From Pseudomonadota bacterium (GTDB taxonomy: Bacteria > Pseudomonadota > Alphaproteobacteria > Rhizobiales > Rhizobiaceae): DNA of 15,433 bases. Under the pieces are notes generated by a model, which searched no databases, was not told the DNA's origin, and saw only the letters and a list, made by a program, of their open reading frames with translations. Shown here piece by piece: positions 1-7,342 of the stretch. The stretch covers positions 1-15,433 of the forward strand of contig JAEZXF010000402.1 in the NCBI GenBank assembly GCA_023419995.1. Reading direction: 5' to 3'. Made by a program: the position numbers and the translations under genes. How positions within the stretch are numbered: the stretch's first letter is position 1; each line of letters begins with the position of its first letter.

Positions 1-133
1 GGACGGCGAACTCGTCCGCCTCCGTCTCCTCGTCCTCGACGGCCTTGCCGGCCAGCGGCGTCACCGACTTCGCCCCCCGGTTCCACAGGATGCGATCTTC
101 CTGCGACAGTTTCTTTTCCCGACGCCCGCTCAT
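1..133 (-). CDS. Smr (MutS2-like) domain protein, N-terminal fragment cut by window edge
   Basis: Only the first 44 codons are in the window. They read from an ATG at 133-131 and begin MSGRREKKLSQEDRILWNRG, followed by a short segment ending SVTPL and then an acidic linker rich in Asp and Glu. The LSxEDRxLWxxVxxSVxPL pattern is typical of the N-terminus of alphaproteobacterial Smr-domain proteins. The Smr domain itself, a presumed nuclease or nicking fold, would lie beyond the edge and is not seen. The ATG overlaps the mltA stop in an ATGA arrangement, and a GGAGG ribosome site lies about 7 bases upstream inside mltA. Translation is therefore probably coupled to mltA. Identification rests on the N-terminal motif and on the usual tim44-mltA-smr gene order; the cellular role of these proteins is not settled. 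Confidence 0.75.
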   Translation of the reverse strand, partial: MSGRREKKLSQEDRILWNRGAKSVTPLAGKAVEDEETEADEFAV

Positions 134-1236
134 GCCGCGCCCTCCGCCTCGGCAAGAGCGCGCGGCAGCAGCGCGAAGAAACGCGCCGGATGGCGCACAA
201 CCCCGGCGATCTCGCCGGCGGCATCGCCGGAGCCGACGAAGAGATCGCCCCGCGCCGGCCCGACGATGGCCGAGCCGGTGTCCTGCGCGATCATCAGCCG
301 CCGGAACGGCGCGCCGCCGAACGCCGTCAACGACGGCGCGTCGATGAAGAAGGGGGTGGCGAAGGTATGCAGCAGCCGGTCGACCGCCAGCGAGCGGCCC
401 GCCGTCAGCGGCACCTTGGCCGCCGCCACGGGGCCGAGCGCGGGGTCGCGCACGCCGGCCTCGCGGAAGAAGATGTAGGAGCGGTTCCTGTGCAGGATCT
501 CGTCCACGCGGCCGGGATTTTCCGCCAGCCAGGCGCGGATCGACTGCATCGTCACCTCCTCGCGCGGAATCTCGTCTAGTTCGGCCAGCACCCGGCCCGG
601 CCCGGTGAAGGGATGGCCGGACTTCGCGGCATAGGTGACGCGCTTCACCGTGCCGTCGGGCAGCCTGAGCCGCGCCGCGCCCTGCACGTGGACGAAGAAG
701 GCATCGACCTTGTCGGCGAGCCACGCCAGCGGTCTGGCGCGTTCGCCGAGGCCGCCGCCCTCGATGGCGGCACGGTCGTGATACTCGACGACGCCGCTCT
801 CCGTCGCCCGCCCGAACGCGAAGGCCGGATCGAAGCCCGCGGGGCGGTTGCCGTCGTCCACCTTGACCAGGTCGTCCGGCGGGGCGAGGAGCGGCACGAC
901 GAAGCGGCCGGCGCGGACCGGCGAAGCCTCGACCTCCGGCTCGTAGAAGCCGGTGACGAAGCCCTCCGCAGCCCCGTCCGGCGCGACGAGAAACGGGGAA
1001 AAATGCCGTTCGAAGAAGGCGCGGGCGTCCGTCGTGCCGGAATCGGCCGCAGCGGCCTCGGAGAAGGCCTCATCGAACGCGCCGGCATCGACGCCGAGCA
1101 CGCCGCTGCGATAGGGAGTCTCGAGGCCATGCAGAGCGCTGCGGCGAAACGCGGCGAGGGCGGCCGCATGGTCATCCCCCTCCCAGCCCGGAATGTCGCC
1201 GAAGGACACGGCGCGGAAGAGCGGGGCGACCGGCAT
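130..1236 (-). CDS. mltA: MltA family membrane-bound-type lytic murein transglycosylase
   Basis: Predicted to cleave the glycan strands of peptidoglycan, leaving 1,6-anhydro-muramoyl ends. From the chosen start the protein has 368 residues. The MltA domain holds GFVTGFYEPEVEAS (about 92-105) and DAFFVHVQGAARL (about 178-190). The C-terminal 3D domain holds AQDTGSAIVGPARGDLFVGS (317-336). Asp319 and Asp331 match the conserved aspartates of the family, and the second sits where E. coli has its catalytic Asp308. The reading frame is open to 1323, but that start would overlap tim44 by 73 bases. ATG at 1236 gives the family-like N-terminus FRAVSFGDIPGWEGDDH and sits 14 bases after the tim44 stop behind a GCAGG sequence. 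No signal peptide or lipobox is visible, unlike E. coli MltA. The 3' end overlaps smr by 4 bases. Confidence 0.93.
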   Translation of the reverse strand: MPVAPLFRAVSFGDIPGWEGDDHAAALAAFRRSALHGLETPYRSGVLGVDAGAFDEAFSEAAAADSGTTDARAFFERHFSPFLVAPDGAAEGFVTGFYEPEVEASPVRAGRFVVPLLAPPDDLVKVDDGNRPAGFDPAFAFGRATESGVVEYHDRAAIEGGGLGERARPLAWLADKVDAFFVHVQGAARLRLPDGTVKRVTYAAKSGHPFTGPGRVLAELDEIPREEVTMQSIRAWLAENPGRVDEILHRNRSYIFFREAGVRDPALGPVAAAKVPLTAGRSLAVDRLLHTFATPFFIDAPSLTAFGGAPFRRLMIAQDTGSAIVGPARGDLFVGSGDAAGEIAGVVRHPARFFALLPRALAEAEGAA

Positions 1237-1250
1237 CCTGCAGCGAAAGC

Positions 1251-1955
1251 TCAGTCGTCGGCTTCGGTCGCCACCAGCTTCCAGTTCGGATCGCGAGAGC
1301 GGGTGTCGCGCGCGAAGGTCCATACGTCCTTGACCTCGGCGACGGTCTCGGGGTCGCCGTCGATCACCTCGCCGGCCGCGTTGCGGGTGGCGGACACGAG
1401 CTGGCTGACGACGCGCAGCGTGACATGCGCCTCGCTGCCCTTCATCTCGGCGTTGACGATCTCGGCCTTGTCGATGCCGACGAAGGAGGACTGGATCTTC
1501 TCGTTGCGGCTCTCGCGGTCGGCGATGGCGGCGACGAAGCCGTCATAGACCTCGCGCGACAGGAGGTTCTTCAGCGTGCGGCGGTCGCCGTCGGCATAGG
1601 CCATGACGATCATCTCGTAGGCCATCTTGGCGCCCTCGGCGAAGCTCTTCGGCTCGAACGAGGCGTCGGCGTCGCGGATGGCGCGCAGGCCGCGGTTGAG
1701 ATCGGTGCCGGGCTTGGCGACGGCGTCGATCGCGGCATAGGCGTTCTCGGCCTCGGCGCCGCCCTTGCGGCGCGGCAGCGACACCACGTTCTCGGCGGGC
1801 GCGGCCTCGTCCTTGGCCTCGGCGCGGCGCGAGCTGTAGGGATCGAAGGGCGGGCGTTCGTTGCCGGTGCGCCGGCCGAGCACGTTGCGCAGCTGGAAGA
1901 AGATCACGATTGCCGCGATCAGGAAGAAGATCGTGCCGAAGTCGAAAAATTCCAT
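1251..1955 (-). CDS. Tim44/TimA family membrane-anchored adaptor protein
   Basis: A 234-residue protein with one N-terminal membrane segment (about residues 6-20, GTIFFLIAAIVIFFQL). The segment is followed by LRNVLGRRTGNERPPFDPYS, a signature of the alphaproteobacterial Tim44-like family. After a charged linker, the C-terminal half from about residue 85 matches the Tim44-like domain, an NTF2-like fold related to the mitochondrial import motor subunit. The family is thought to act as an inner-membrane adaptor; the partner here is unknown. I prefer ATG at 1955 because GGCGGA lies 4 bases upstream. A TTG at 1967 in the same frame is possible but sits only 1 base after its AAAGGG. It is the first gene of the leftward tim44-mltA-smr group and diverges from fxsA. 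Confidence 0.88.
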   Translation of the reverse strand: MEFFDFGTIFFLIAAIVIFFQLRNVLGRRTGNERPPFDPYSSRRAEAKDEAAPAENVVSLPRRKGGAEAENAYAAIDAVAKPGTDLNRGLRAIRDADASFEPKSFAEGAKMAYEMIVMAYADGDRRTLKNLLSREVYDGFVAAIADRESRNEKIQSSFVGIDKAEIVNAEMKGSEAHVTLRVVSQLVSATRNAAGEVIDGDPETVAEVKDVWTFARDTRSRDPNWKLVATEADD

Positions 1956-2012
1956 CGTGTCCGCCAAACCCTTTCAGCCGGCGGAAGGTTCGCTTCGCCG
2001 GCAGCTCTTTTG

Positions 2013-2041
2013 CATATAGAACGCATCCCGCCATCATTCAA
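2013..2041 (-). promoter_or_regulatory. Candidate sigma-70-type promoter for tim44-mltA-smr
   Basis: On the minus strand, TTGAAT (2041-2036) and TATATG (2018-2013) are separated by exactly 17 bases, a sigma-70-like arrangement with 4 of 6 matches in each box. It lies about 58 bases upstream of the tim44 start, in the 155-base divergent gap with fxsA. The same TATA-rich patch could also serve fxsA, but I see no good -35 box on the plus strand. This is pattern matching only. Confidence 0.4.
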
Positions 2042-2110
2042 ATCAAAGCGACGGCACCCTATCTGGAATCGATGCGGCCCTGCCGTCCCACTTGTCACGG
2101 AAACACGCCC

Positions 2111-2596
2111 TTGCCGCTTCTTCCCCTCGCCCTCGTCGCCCTGCCGCTCATCGAGATCGCCGGATTCGCGCTGGTCGGCAGCCTGGTCGGCGTGCTGCCG
2201 ACGGTGGCGCTGGCGATCGCCACCACGGTGCTGGGTGCCGTGCTGCTGCGCGTGCAGGGGCTGGGCGCGCTCACCCGCATCCGCGCGACCATGGAGGCGG
2301 GCGGAACGCCGGAGCGCGATCTGGTGCACGGGCTGATGATCGCGCTGGCGGGGCTGCTGCTCGTCGTGCCCGGCTTCTTCACCGACGCGCTCGGCCTCCT
2401 GCTCTTCCTGCCGCCGGTGCGCGAGCTCGTGTGGCGCTTCCTCAGGTCGCGGATCGTCGTCGTCGACGCCGGATTCCGGCGCGGAACCGCGGGCTTCCGC
2501 CGCGACGGCCCGCGCACCATCGACCTCGACACCGATGATTTCTCGCGCAAGGACGGCCCGCCGCCGCGCCGGCCGCTGCTCGACGGCGACGACTGA
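2111..2596 (+). CDS. fxsA: FxsA family cytoplasmic-membrane protein
   Basis: A 161-residue integral membrane protein of the FxsA family. The E. coli member, when overproduced, relieves exclusion of phage T7 by the F plasmid; its normal role is unclear. The N-terminal hydrophobic region PLIEIAGFALVGSLVGVLPT is followed by two further hydrophobic runs. The second contains the family hallmark PGFFTDALGLLLFLPPVREL, and the hydrophilic tail is rich in Arg and Asp. The frame is open further upstream (from 1910), but that sequence does not look like the family. I place the start at TTG 2111 (MPLLPLALVALPLIEIAGF), with GGA about 9 bases upstream. ATG at 2072 would add 13 residues and is the main alternative. 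It lies in the same direction as secB, 97 bases away. Confidence 0.87.
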   Translation: MPLLPLALVALPLIEIAGFALVGSLVGVLPTVALAIATTVLGAVLLRVQGLGALTRIRATMEAGGTPERDLVHGLMIALAGLLLVVPGFFTDALGLLLFLPPVRELVWRFLRSRIVVVDAGFRRGTAGFRRDGPRTIDLDTDDFSRKDGPPPRRPLLDGDD

Positions 2597-2613
2597 CCGC
2601 CGGGAGGCCGCGC

Positions 2614-2642
2614 TTGTCATGCCCGGCATGCCATGCTAGCGA
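2614..2642 (+). promoter_or_regulatory. Possible secB upstream regulatory segment with nested palindromes
   Basis: TTGTCA (2614-2619) resembles a -35 box (5 of 6 matches). A TAGCGA (2637-2642) 17 bases later is a poor -10 box. Between them lie a hairpin-like inverted repeat CATGCC-C-GGCATG (2618-2630) and an overlapping 8-base palindrome GGCATGCC (2625-2632). This could be a promoter with an operator for secB, or chance. The evidence is weak. Confidence 0.25.
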
Positions 2643-2693
2643 ACCCGACCATCTGACCCCGGCCGGTAGGCTGAAACAGGAGGATTCCGGCCG

Positions 2694-3203
2694 ATGGCCA
2701 AGCAACCCGAAGAAACCACCCCGCCGGCCGGCGCGGCCAAGGCCGGCAACGGCGCCCAGCCCTCGCTCAACGTGCTCGCGCAGTATGTGAAGGATCTGTC
2801 CTTCGAGAGCCCCGGCGCCCCCAACTCGCTGCGCGCGCGCGACAAGGCCCCCGGCATCAACATCAACGTCAACGTCAATGCGAACCCGCTGTCGCAGACC
2901 GAGTACGACGTGACGCTGACGCTCGCCGCCAAGGCGACCGCCGACAGCGAGGTCCTGTTCAACGTCGAGCTGATCTATGGCGGCATCTTCCGCGTCGCCG
3001 GCTTCCCGCAGGAGCACATGCTGCCGCTGCTGTTCATCGAGTGCCCGCGGCTGCTGTTCCCGTTCGCGCGCCAGATCATCGCCGATTCGACCCGCAACGG
3101 CGGCTTCCCGCCGCTGATGATCGACCCGATCGACTTCGCGCAGATGTTCCAGCAGCGCATGGCCGAGGAGCAGGCCAAGGCGAAGGTCGCGCAGCCGAGC
3201 TGA
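2694..3203 (+). CDS. secB: Protein-export chaperone SecB
   Basis: Cytosolic tetrameric chaperone that keeps preproteins unfolded and hands them to SecA. The 169-residue product has the family hallmarks [19 protein letters not shown] (about 28-46), [18 protein letters not shown] in the beta sheet, and [20 protein letters not shown] followed by [17 protein letters not shown]. The Ala/Lys-rich tail ([11 protein letters not shown]) follows the SecA-contacting region. The extended N-terminus rich in Pro and Ala is common in alphaproteobacterial members. The start is firm: a perfect AGGAGG (2678-2683) lies 10 bases before the ATG. A strong terminator follows within 30 bases of the stop. secB near dnaQ and the origin is typical of Alphaproteobacteria. 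Confidence 0.97.
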   Translation: MAKQPEETTPPAGAAKAGNGAQPSLNVLAQYVKDLSFESPGAPNSLRARDKAPGININVNVNANPLSQTEYDVTLTLAAKATADSEVLFNVELIYGGIFRVAGFPQEHMLPLLFIECPRLLFPFARQIIADSTRNGGFPPLMIDPIDFAQMFQQRMAEEQAKAKVAQPS

Positions 3204-3228
3204 GCGGCGACGCTCCATCGAGACGACG

Positions 3229-3256
3229 AAAGGCCCGGCATCGACCGGGCCTTTTT
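3229..3256. terminator. Rho-independent terminator between convergent secB and dnaQ
   Basis: A perfect 10-base-pair stem, AAAGGCCCGG (3229-3238) with CCGGGCCTTT (3245-3254), encloses the 6-base loop CATCGA and runs into a T tract (3252-3256) on the plus strand. It lies 25 bases after the secB stop and 19 bases before the dnaQ stop. The A run on the left is short but gives a partial U tract in the other direction, so it may stop transcription both ways. Confidence 0.9.
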
Positions 3257-3275
3257 CGTGCACGCCGTGCGGATG

Positions 3276-3995
3276 CTATTCCGCCGCCTCGCTGCGATAG
3301 GCCGGGTCGGCCTCGCGCCAGATCGCGTTGTCGCCGATGCCGGCGACAAGCCGGGCATGGGCCTCGACCTCGGCCTCGCTCAGCCTCGGGGCCAGAAGCC
3401 GCTCGCGCCGGCGCGCCGGGACCGCGTCGCTTTCGCCGACCGTGACCACCGCCTCGACCTGAACGTCGAGGCTGAACGCCGCCTGCCGGCCGCCGATCAG
3501 CTCGATATAGACCTCGGCCAGAAGCTCGGAATCGAGCAGCGCCCCGTGCTTGGCGCGGTGGCTGTTGTCGATGCCGTAGCGGCGGCACAGCGCGTCGAGC
3601 GAATTCGGGCCCATCGGGTGCTTGCGGCGGGCGATCGCCAGCGTGTCGACCACCCGGCCCGGATCGACCGGCGGCAGGCCGAGCCGGGCGAACTCGGCAT
3701 CAAGGAAGCCGATGTCGAAATTGGCGTTGTGCGCCACCAGCATGGCGCCGTCGAGGAAGGCGACGAGGTCCTCGACCAGATCGGGAAAGGTCGGCTTGCC
3801 GGCGAGGTCGGCGTCGGAGATGCCGTGCACGGCCTGCGCGTCGGGGTGGACCGGCCGGCCCTGCGGATTGATGTAGAAGTGGATCGTCCTGCCAGTCGGG
3901 AAACGGTTGACCAGCTCGACGCCGCCGAACTCGATGATGCGGTCGGCGCGCGCGTCGAGGCCGGTGGTCTCGGTATCGAAGATGATCTCGCGCAT
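3276..3995 (-). CDS. dnaQ: DNA polymerase III epsilon subunit, 3'-5' proofreading exonuclease
   Basis: Proofreading subunit of the replicative polymerase. The 239-residue product has all DEDDh exonuclease motifs. Exo I is FDTETTGLD with Asp7 and Glu9, Exo II is VAHNANFD with Asp94, and Exo III-epsilon is KHGALLDSELLAEVY with His150 and Asp155, the same spacing as His162/Asp167 in E. coli. The section NSLDALCRRYGIDNSHR is also typical. The C-terminal tail from about residue 170 should hold the contact to the polymerase alpha subunit. The start is supported by AAGGAG 7 bases before the ATG. It is the last gene of the leftward ppsR-maf-aroE-coaE-dnaQ run and lies 92 bases after coaE. The 3' end shares a terminator with convergent secB. 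Confidence 0.97.
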   Translation of the reverse strand: MREIIFDTETTGLDARADRIIEFGGVELVNRFPTGRTIHFYINPQGRPVHPDAQAVHGISDADLAGKPTFPDLVEDLVAFLDGAMLVAHNANFDIGFLDAEFARLGLPPVDPGRVVDTLAIARRKHPMGPNSLDALCRRYGIDNSHRAKHGALLDSELLAEVYIELIGGRQAAFSLDVQVEAVVTVGESDAVPARRRERLLAPRLSEAEVEAHARLVAGIGDNAIWREADPAYRSEAAE

Positions 3996-4087
3996 CGATT
4001 CACTCCTTCAATGACGCGGCGCGCGGCGATGGAATCGGCAGCAGCAGGATGGGCGCGCGGCGGCGGCGGGGCAAGCCCTCCCGGGGC

Positions 4088-4681
4088 TCAATCCGGGCTT
4101 TTCCCGCCCACCTCGGCGATCAGCGCCCTGACGGCGGCGCGGGCGGCCTCAAGCCCTTCGCCGGTATCGATCACGTAGTCCGCCCTGGCGCGCTTCTCGG
4201 CGTCGGGCACCTGCCGGGCGAGGATGGCGGCGAACTTCTCCTCGGTCATGCCGGGACGGGCGAGGACCCGCTCGCGCTGCGCCGCGGCCGGCGCGGTGAC
4301 GACCACCACCCGGTCGACGCGCCCGCGGCCGCCGGTCTCGTAGAGCAGCGGGATGTCGAGCACGGCGAGCGGCGCGCCGGCCGCGCGATGGCGGGCGAGG
4401 AAGGCGTCGGCGTCGGCGCGCACCAGCGGATGGACGATCGCCTCGAGGTCGCGCAGGGCGTCGGGCTTGCCGATCACGACCTTCGACAGCCTGTCGCGGT
4501 CGACCGCGCCGTCGACGACGGTGCCGGGAAACCGCGCCTCGATCAGCGGCGCGGCGACGCCGGCATAGAGGCGATGGACGGCCTCGTCGGAATCGTGGAC
4601 CGGCACGCCCTCGTCCATGAACATGCGCGCCGTGGTCGATTTGCCCATGCCGATAGAGCCAGTCAGGCCGAGGACGATCAT
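4088..4681 (-). CDS. coaE: Dephospho-CoA kinase
   Basis: Catalyses the last step of coenzyme A synthesis, ATP-dependent phosphorylation of the 3'-OH of dephospho-CoA, in the cytosol. The 197-residue protein has normal family length. The P-loop [12 protein letters not shown] (5-16) is complete, followed by [10 protein letters not shown] (30-39), where the family usually has DAD. Later come the lid-region sequence [18 protein letters not shown] and DYVIDTGEG, the conserved end-of-domain segment. The ATG at 4681 overlaps the aroE stop in an ATGA arrangement, with GGAGAAG 5 bases upstream, so translation is likely coupled to aroE. The C-terminus ends 92 bases before dnaQ. Confidence 0.97.
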   Translation of the reverse strand: MIVLGLTGSIGMGKSTTARMFMDEGVPVHDSDEAVHRLYAGVAAPLIEARFPGTVVDGAVDRDRLSKVVIGKPDALRDLEAIVHPLVRADADAFLARHRAAGAPLAVLDIPLLYETGGRGRVDRVVVVTAPAAAQRERVLARPGMTEEKFAAILARQVPDAEKRARADYVIDTGEGLEAARAAVRALIAEVGGKSPD

Positions 4682-5523
4682 GCCGTCTTCTCCAGATCGG
4701 CGACGATCCGGGCGCGCAGCGCCGGCGTCACCGCAGGCGTCCGGCCGAACCAGCGCGCGAAGCCCGGCGCGGCCTGGTGCAGCAGCATGCCGAGCCCGTC
4801 CACCGCCACCAGGCCGCGGCCGCGGGCGGAGGCGAGAAGCGGCGTCTCGAGCGGGACGTAGACGATGTCGTTGACCACCGCGCCCTCCGGCAGGAGCGAG
4901 ACGTCGAGCGACAGCGCATCCTTGCCAGCCATGCCGAGCGACGAGGTGTTGACGAGGAGGCCGGCATCAGCCGCCAGCTCGCCGACCGCCTCCCAGCCAT
5001 GGGCCGAGACGCCGGGACCGAACCGGTCCGCCAGATCCTGCGCCCGGATGACGGTGCGGTTGACGATGCGTATGTCGCGGAAGCCCGCCTGCTTCAGCGC
5101 GAAGACGATGGCGCGCGCGGCCCCGCCCGCGCCGAGGACGAGCGCCGTGCGCGCCTGCCGCCAGACGGGAGCCTGCTGGTCGAGATTGGCGGTGAAGCCG
5201 TGGGCGTCGGTGTTTCCGGCCCACAGGACGCCGTCCTCGAGCCACAGCGTGTTGGCCGCGCCGATCGCCTCGGCGGCCTCGTCGCGCCTGTCGGCGAGGC
5301 GGTGGGCGGCCTCCTTGTGCGGGATGGTGACGTTGCCGCCGGCAAAGCCCGACCGCGGAAGGTCGTGCAGGAAGCGGCCGATGTCGTCGGGATGGACGGC
5401 GACGCGCTCGTAGCTGCCGGCGATGCCGAGCTCCTCCAGCCAGTAGCCGTGGATCAGCGGCGAGCGCGAATGGGCGATCGGGTAGCCGATGACGAAGGCC
5501 TTCGTTGCAGCGGTATCAGCCAT
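4678..5523 (-). CDS. aroE: Shikimate dehydrogenase (NADP+)
   Basis: Reduces 3-dehydroshikimate to shikimate in the common aromatic amino-acid pathway. The 281-residue protein shows the shikimate-binding pair Ser19/Ser21 in [11 protein letters not shown], the catalytic lysine in NVTIPHK (Lys70), the ligand residues Asn91 (ANTLW) and Asp106 (GNTDAHGF), the Rossmann glycine motif GAGGAARA (131-138), and the cofactor phosphate-binding NRT (155-157). The C-terminal GLGMLLHQA segment closes the active site. GGGAG lies 6 bases before the ATG. The gene overlaps maf by 8 bases upstream and coaE by 4 bases downstream. The maf-aroE-coaE-dnaQ order is the same as in Caulobacter next to its origin. Confidence 0.97.
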   Translation of the reverse strand: MADTAATKAFVIGYPIAHSRSPLIHGYWLEELGIAGSYERVAVHPDDIGRFLHDLPRSGFAGGNVTIPHKEAAHRLADRRDEAAEAIGAANTLWLEDGVLWAGNTDAHGFTANLDQQAPVWRQARTALVLGAGGAARAIVFALKQAGFRDIRIVNRTVIRAQDLADRFGPGVSAHGWEAVGELAADAGLLVNTSSLGMAGKDALSLDVSLLPEGAVVNDIVYVPLETPLLASARGRGLVAVDGLGMLLHQAAPGFARWFGRTPAVTPALRARIVADLEKTA

Positions 5524-6115
5524 CGATGGCTCCCAGTTCGCGCAGCTTCGCTAGGAGCGGCAGGAGCGGCAGGCCGACGATGGTGAAATGGTCGCCCTCG
5601 ATGCGCTCGAAGAGCTGGATGCCCTCGCCCTCGACCTGATAGGCGCCGACGCTTCCCAGCACCCCGTCGCCGACGCGCGACAGGTGTCGGCCGACGAAGC
5701 CGGGATCGAGGGTGCGCATGGTCAGCCGCGCCACCCCGACATGCCGCCACAGCACTTGGCCGTCGCGGGCGAGGACCGCCGCGCTGTTCAAGGCGTGGGT
5801 GCGCCCGGAAAGGGCGAGCAGGCGGCGGCGCGCCTCCTCCATGTCGCGGGCCTTGTGCAGCACCGCGTCGCCGAGCGACAGGGTCTGGTCGGCGCCGACG
5901 ACCAGACGGCCGGGCATCCGTCCCGACACGTCGAGCGCCTTGGCCTCGGCGAGGATCGAGGCGAGGTCCTCAGGCGTGACGCCGGATTCCTCGACGGCGG
6001 CCTCGACGGCGCGTTCATCGATGTCCGGGCGCGCCGTCTCGACGGCGACGCCGGCATCCTCCAGCATCCTGCGGCGAAAGGGGCTGGCCGAGGCGAGCAC
6101 GATTGTTTCCGGCAT
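5516..6115 (-). CDS. maf: Maf family nucleoside-triphosphate pyrophosphatase
   Basis: House-cleaning pyrophosphatase that hydrolyses non-canonical or modified nucleotides. The 199-residue product begins [20 protein letters not shown], the family substrate-binding loop. It continues with [17 protein letters not shown] (catalytic Asp region), [14 protein letters not shown] and [19 protein letters not shown], followed by [16 protein letters not shown] rather than GADT recalls the YceF (7-methyl-GTP) branch more than the YhdE (dTTP/UTP) branch, but I cannot assign substrate firmly. The start at 6115 is chosen because GGAGG lies 5 bases upstream. The alternative ATG at 6127 overlaps that ribosome site. 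Its end overlaps aroE by 8 bases, and it follows ppsR after 21 bases. Confidence 0.93.
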   Translation of the reverse strand: MPETIVLASASPFRRRMLEDAGVAVETARPDIDERAVEAAVEESGVTPEDLASILAEAKALDVSGRMPGRLVVGADQTLSLGDAVLHKARDMEEARRRLLALSGRTHALNSAAVLARDGQVLWRHVGVARLTMRTLDPGFVGRHLSRVGDGVLGSVGAYQVEGEGIQLFERIEGDHFTIVGLPLLPLLAKLRELGAIDG

Positions 6116-6136
6116 GGGAACCTCCATGCGGCGCGG

Positions 6137-6958
6137 TTAGCGCGTCTTGCCGCGCAAGGCAACGATTGCCGCGGCCGTCTCCTCGATCGAGCGGCGGCTG
6201 ACGTCGATTATCGGCCAGCCGTGCCGGACGCAGATCTGACGCGCGTAGCCGAGCTCCTGCGCGATGACGCTGCGGTCGACATAGGTCTGGGAATCGTAGC
6301 CGACGGAGGTGCCGAGCACCCGGTTCTGGCGCACGTGCGAGACCCGCTCGGCCGTTGCCACCAGCCCGACGACGAGCGCACGCTTCGCTTCGACCACGCT
6401 TTCCGGGATCGGGACGCCGAGCACGATCGGCACGTTCGCGGTCTTGATGCCGCGATTGGCGAGATAGAAGCTGGTCGGGGTCTTGGAGGTGCGCGAGATG
6501 CCGATCAGGATGACGTCGGCATCATCGACGCTCTCGAGCATCTGGCCGTCGTCGTGATCCATGGTGAAGTTCAGCGCGTCGATGCGGCGGAAATAGTCAG
6601 CGTCGAGCACGTGTTGCGCGCCGACACGGCGGCCGGCGGGCAGGCCGAGATAGGACTGGAACACGGTCAGCACCGGCTCGAGCACGGAGACGCAGGGCAG
6701 GCCCATGGCGGCGCAGCGCTCGTCGATGATCGCCGCGAGGTGCTTGTCGATCACCGTGTAGAGCACGATGCCGGGCGCCTCGTCGATGTCGTCCAGCACC
6801 TTCTGGATCTGCTTCTCGGTGCGGATGAGCGGGTAAATGTGCTCGATGGCGCGGGCATCCTTGTACTGCGCCGAGACGGCGCGGCCCGCGGCGAGCAGCG
6901 TCTCGCCGGTCGCGTCGGAGATCAGATGCAGGTGGAAGAAACGCTGCTGCTTGTTCAC
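6137..6958 (-). CDS. ppsR: Pyruvate, water dikinase (PEP synthase) regulatory protein, DUF299
   Basis: A bifunctional serine/threonine kinase and phosphorylase that switches PEP synthase off and on using ADP and phosphate. From GTG 6958 it has 273 residues, the usual size. The N-terminus [20 protein letters not shown] is the family signature, and the nucleotide loop [18 protein letters not shown] is intact. The frame stays open upstream to an ATG at 7066, but that extension is not family-like and would run into the origin. No clear Shine-Dalgarno precedes the GTG. It is the homologue of Caulobacter CC0001, the first gene left of Cori. A GCTTGTTCAC repeat with a DnaA-box-like core overlaps its start codon, which could tie its expression to initiation; that is inference. 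Confidence 0.93.
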   Translation of the reverse strand: MNKQQRFFHLHLISDATGETLLAAGRAVSAQYKDARAIEHIYPLIRTEKQIQKVLDDIDEAPGIVLYTVIDKHLAAIIDERCAAMGLPCVSVLEPVLTVFQSYLGLPAGRRVGAQHVLDADYFRRIDALNFTMDHDDGQMLESVDDADVILIGISRTSKTPTSFYLANRGIKTANVPIVLGVPIPESVVEAKRALVVGLVATAERVSHVRQNRVLGTSVGYDSQTYVDRSVIAQELGYARQICVRHGWPIIDVSRRSIEETAAAIVALRGKTR

Positions 6959-6975
6959 GGGGATGGCTTGTTCAC
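6949..6975 (+). repeat. Direct repeat GCTTGTTCAC, two copies 17 bases apart
   Basis: Two exact 10-base copies lie at 6949-6958 and 6966-6975. The first covers the ppsR GTG start codon on the other strand. Each contains a DnaA-box-like TTGTTCAC core, and the second continues to TTGTTCACA, one mismatch from TTATNCACA. They may be the leftmost origin DnaA sites or an autoregulatory element of ppsR. Confidence 0.55.
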
Positions 6976-7107
6976 AGAAAGGAGGGGGCCTGTTGGCGGC
7001 TGTGGATAGCGGGAACCCGTTCGGGCTTCCGGCGGAGGCGACTGTATCAGACCCCCGTCTGTCCACAATTCATGCCCGACGGGAATTCGATCGGGAGCTG
7101 TGGACTA
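6951..7107. promoter_or_regulatory. Cluster of degenerate DnaA boxes
   Basis: Compared with TTATNCACA, the sites are: TTGTTCACG 6951-6959 plus (2 mismatches), TTGTTCACA 6968-6976 plus (1), CTATCCACA 7009-7001 minus (1), CTGTCCACA 7059-7067 plus (2), and TAGTCCACA 7107-7099 minus (2). The three TCCACA cores are the most convincing. No perfect E. coli-type box exists here, which is also normal for alphaproteobacterial origins with weak and moderate boxes. Confidence 0.6.
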
Positions 7108-7303
7108 AAACGGGGACGGCCGGACAATGCCGGAGTTCTCCCCATCGAGACTCGTCGTTTTCTGTAAGACAAGTGCATGATTCGACTGGAGAATTTGTCA
7201 CAGTCCCCGGAGTTTTCCAGAAGCAGGACGACAAGCCTGCGGCGCTTTGCGCGTTGAGCCGGAAGGCAGGAACGGGGACAAGGCGCAATTGCCGATACCA
7301 ACA

Positions 7304-7338
7304 GAGTCGTAGAATCAGAAGATTCCTTTAAAAGACTC
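7304..7338. promoter_or_regulatory. Four GANTC (CcrM-type) methylation sites within 35 bases
   Basis: GAGTC 7304-7308, GAATC 7312-7316, GATTC 7321-7325 and GACTC 7334-7338. Two more lie at 7149-7153 and 7179-7183, giving six in the origin gap. At this base composition about one site per 300 bases is expected. GANTC is the target of the cell-cycle methyltransferase CcrM in Alphaproteobacteria, and the Caulobacter origin is also rich in it. Confidence 0.75.
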
Positions 7339-7342
7339 TTAT
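7328..7342 (+). promoter_or_regulatory. CtrA-like binding site TTAA-N7-TTAT upstream of hemE
   Basis: TTAA (7328-7331), seven bases, then TTAT (7339-7342): one mismatch from the CtrA consensus TTAA-N7-TTAA. The spacer contains a GACTC methylation site. It lies 34 bases before the hemE ATG. In Caulobacter, CtrA sites in the origin silence replication and overlap a hemE-side promoter; the same role here is inferred. Confidence 0.6.

Noticed and set aside
613..1548. Plus-strand open frame of 311 codons opposite mltA and tim44
   Set aside because: Shadow of well-supported minus-strand genes, with no recognisable domain.
4073..4089. AGCCC/GGGCT hairpin at the end of coaE as a terminator
   Set aside because: Stem of only 5 base pairs with no T tract on either strand; dnaQ downstream probably belongs to the same transcript.
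5588..7009. Long plus-strand open frame (473 codons) antisense to maf and ppsR
   Set aside because: Out-of-frame shadow in GC-rich DNA; composition is Asp/Gly/Arg/His-rich without domains, and both genes on the other strand are clear family members.
7194..7202. TTTGTCACA as a further DnaA box in the origin
   Set aside because: Three mismatches to TTATNCACA or TTATCCACA; not distinguishable from chance.
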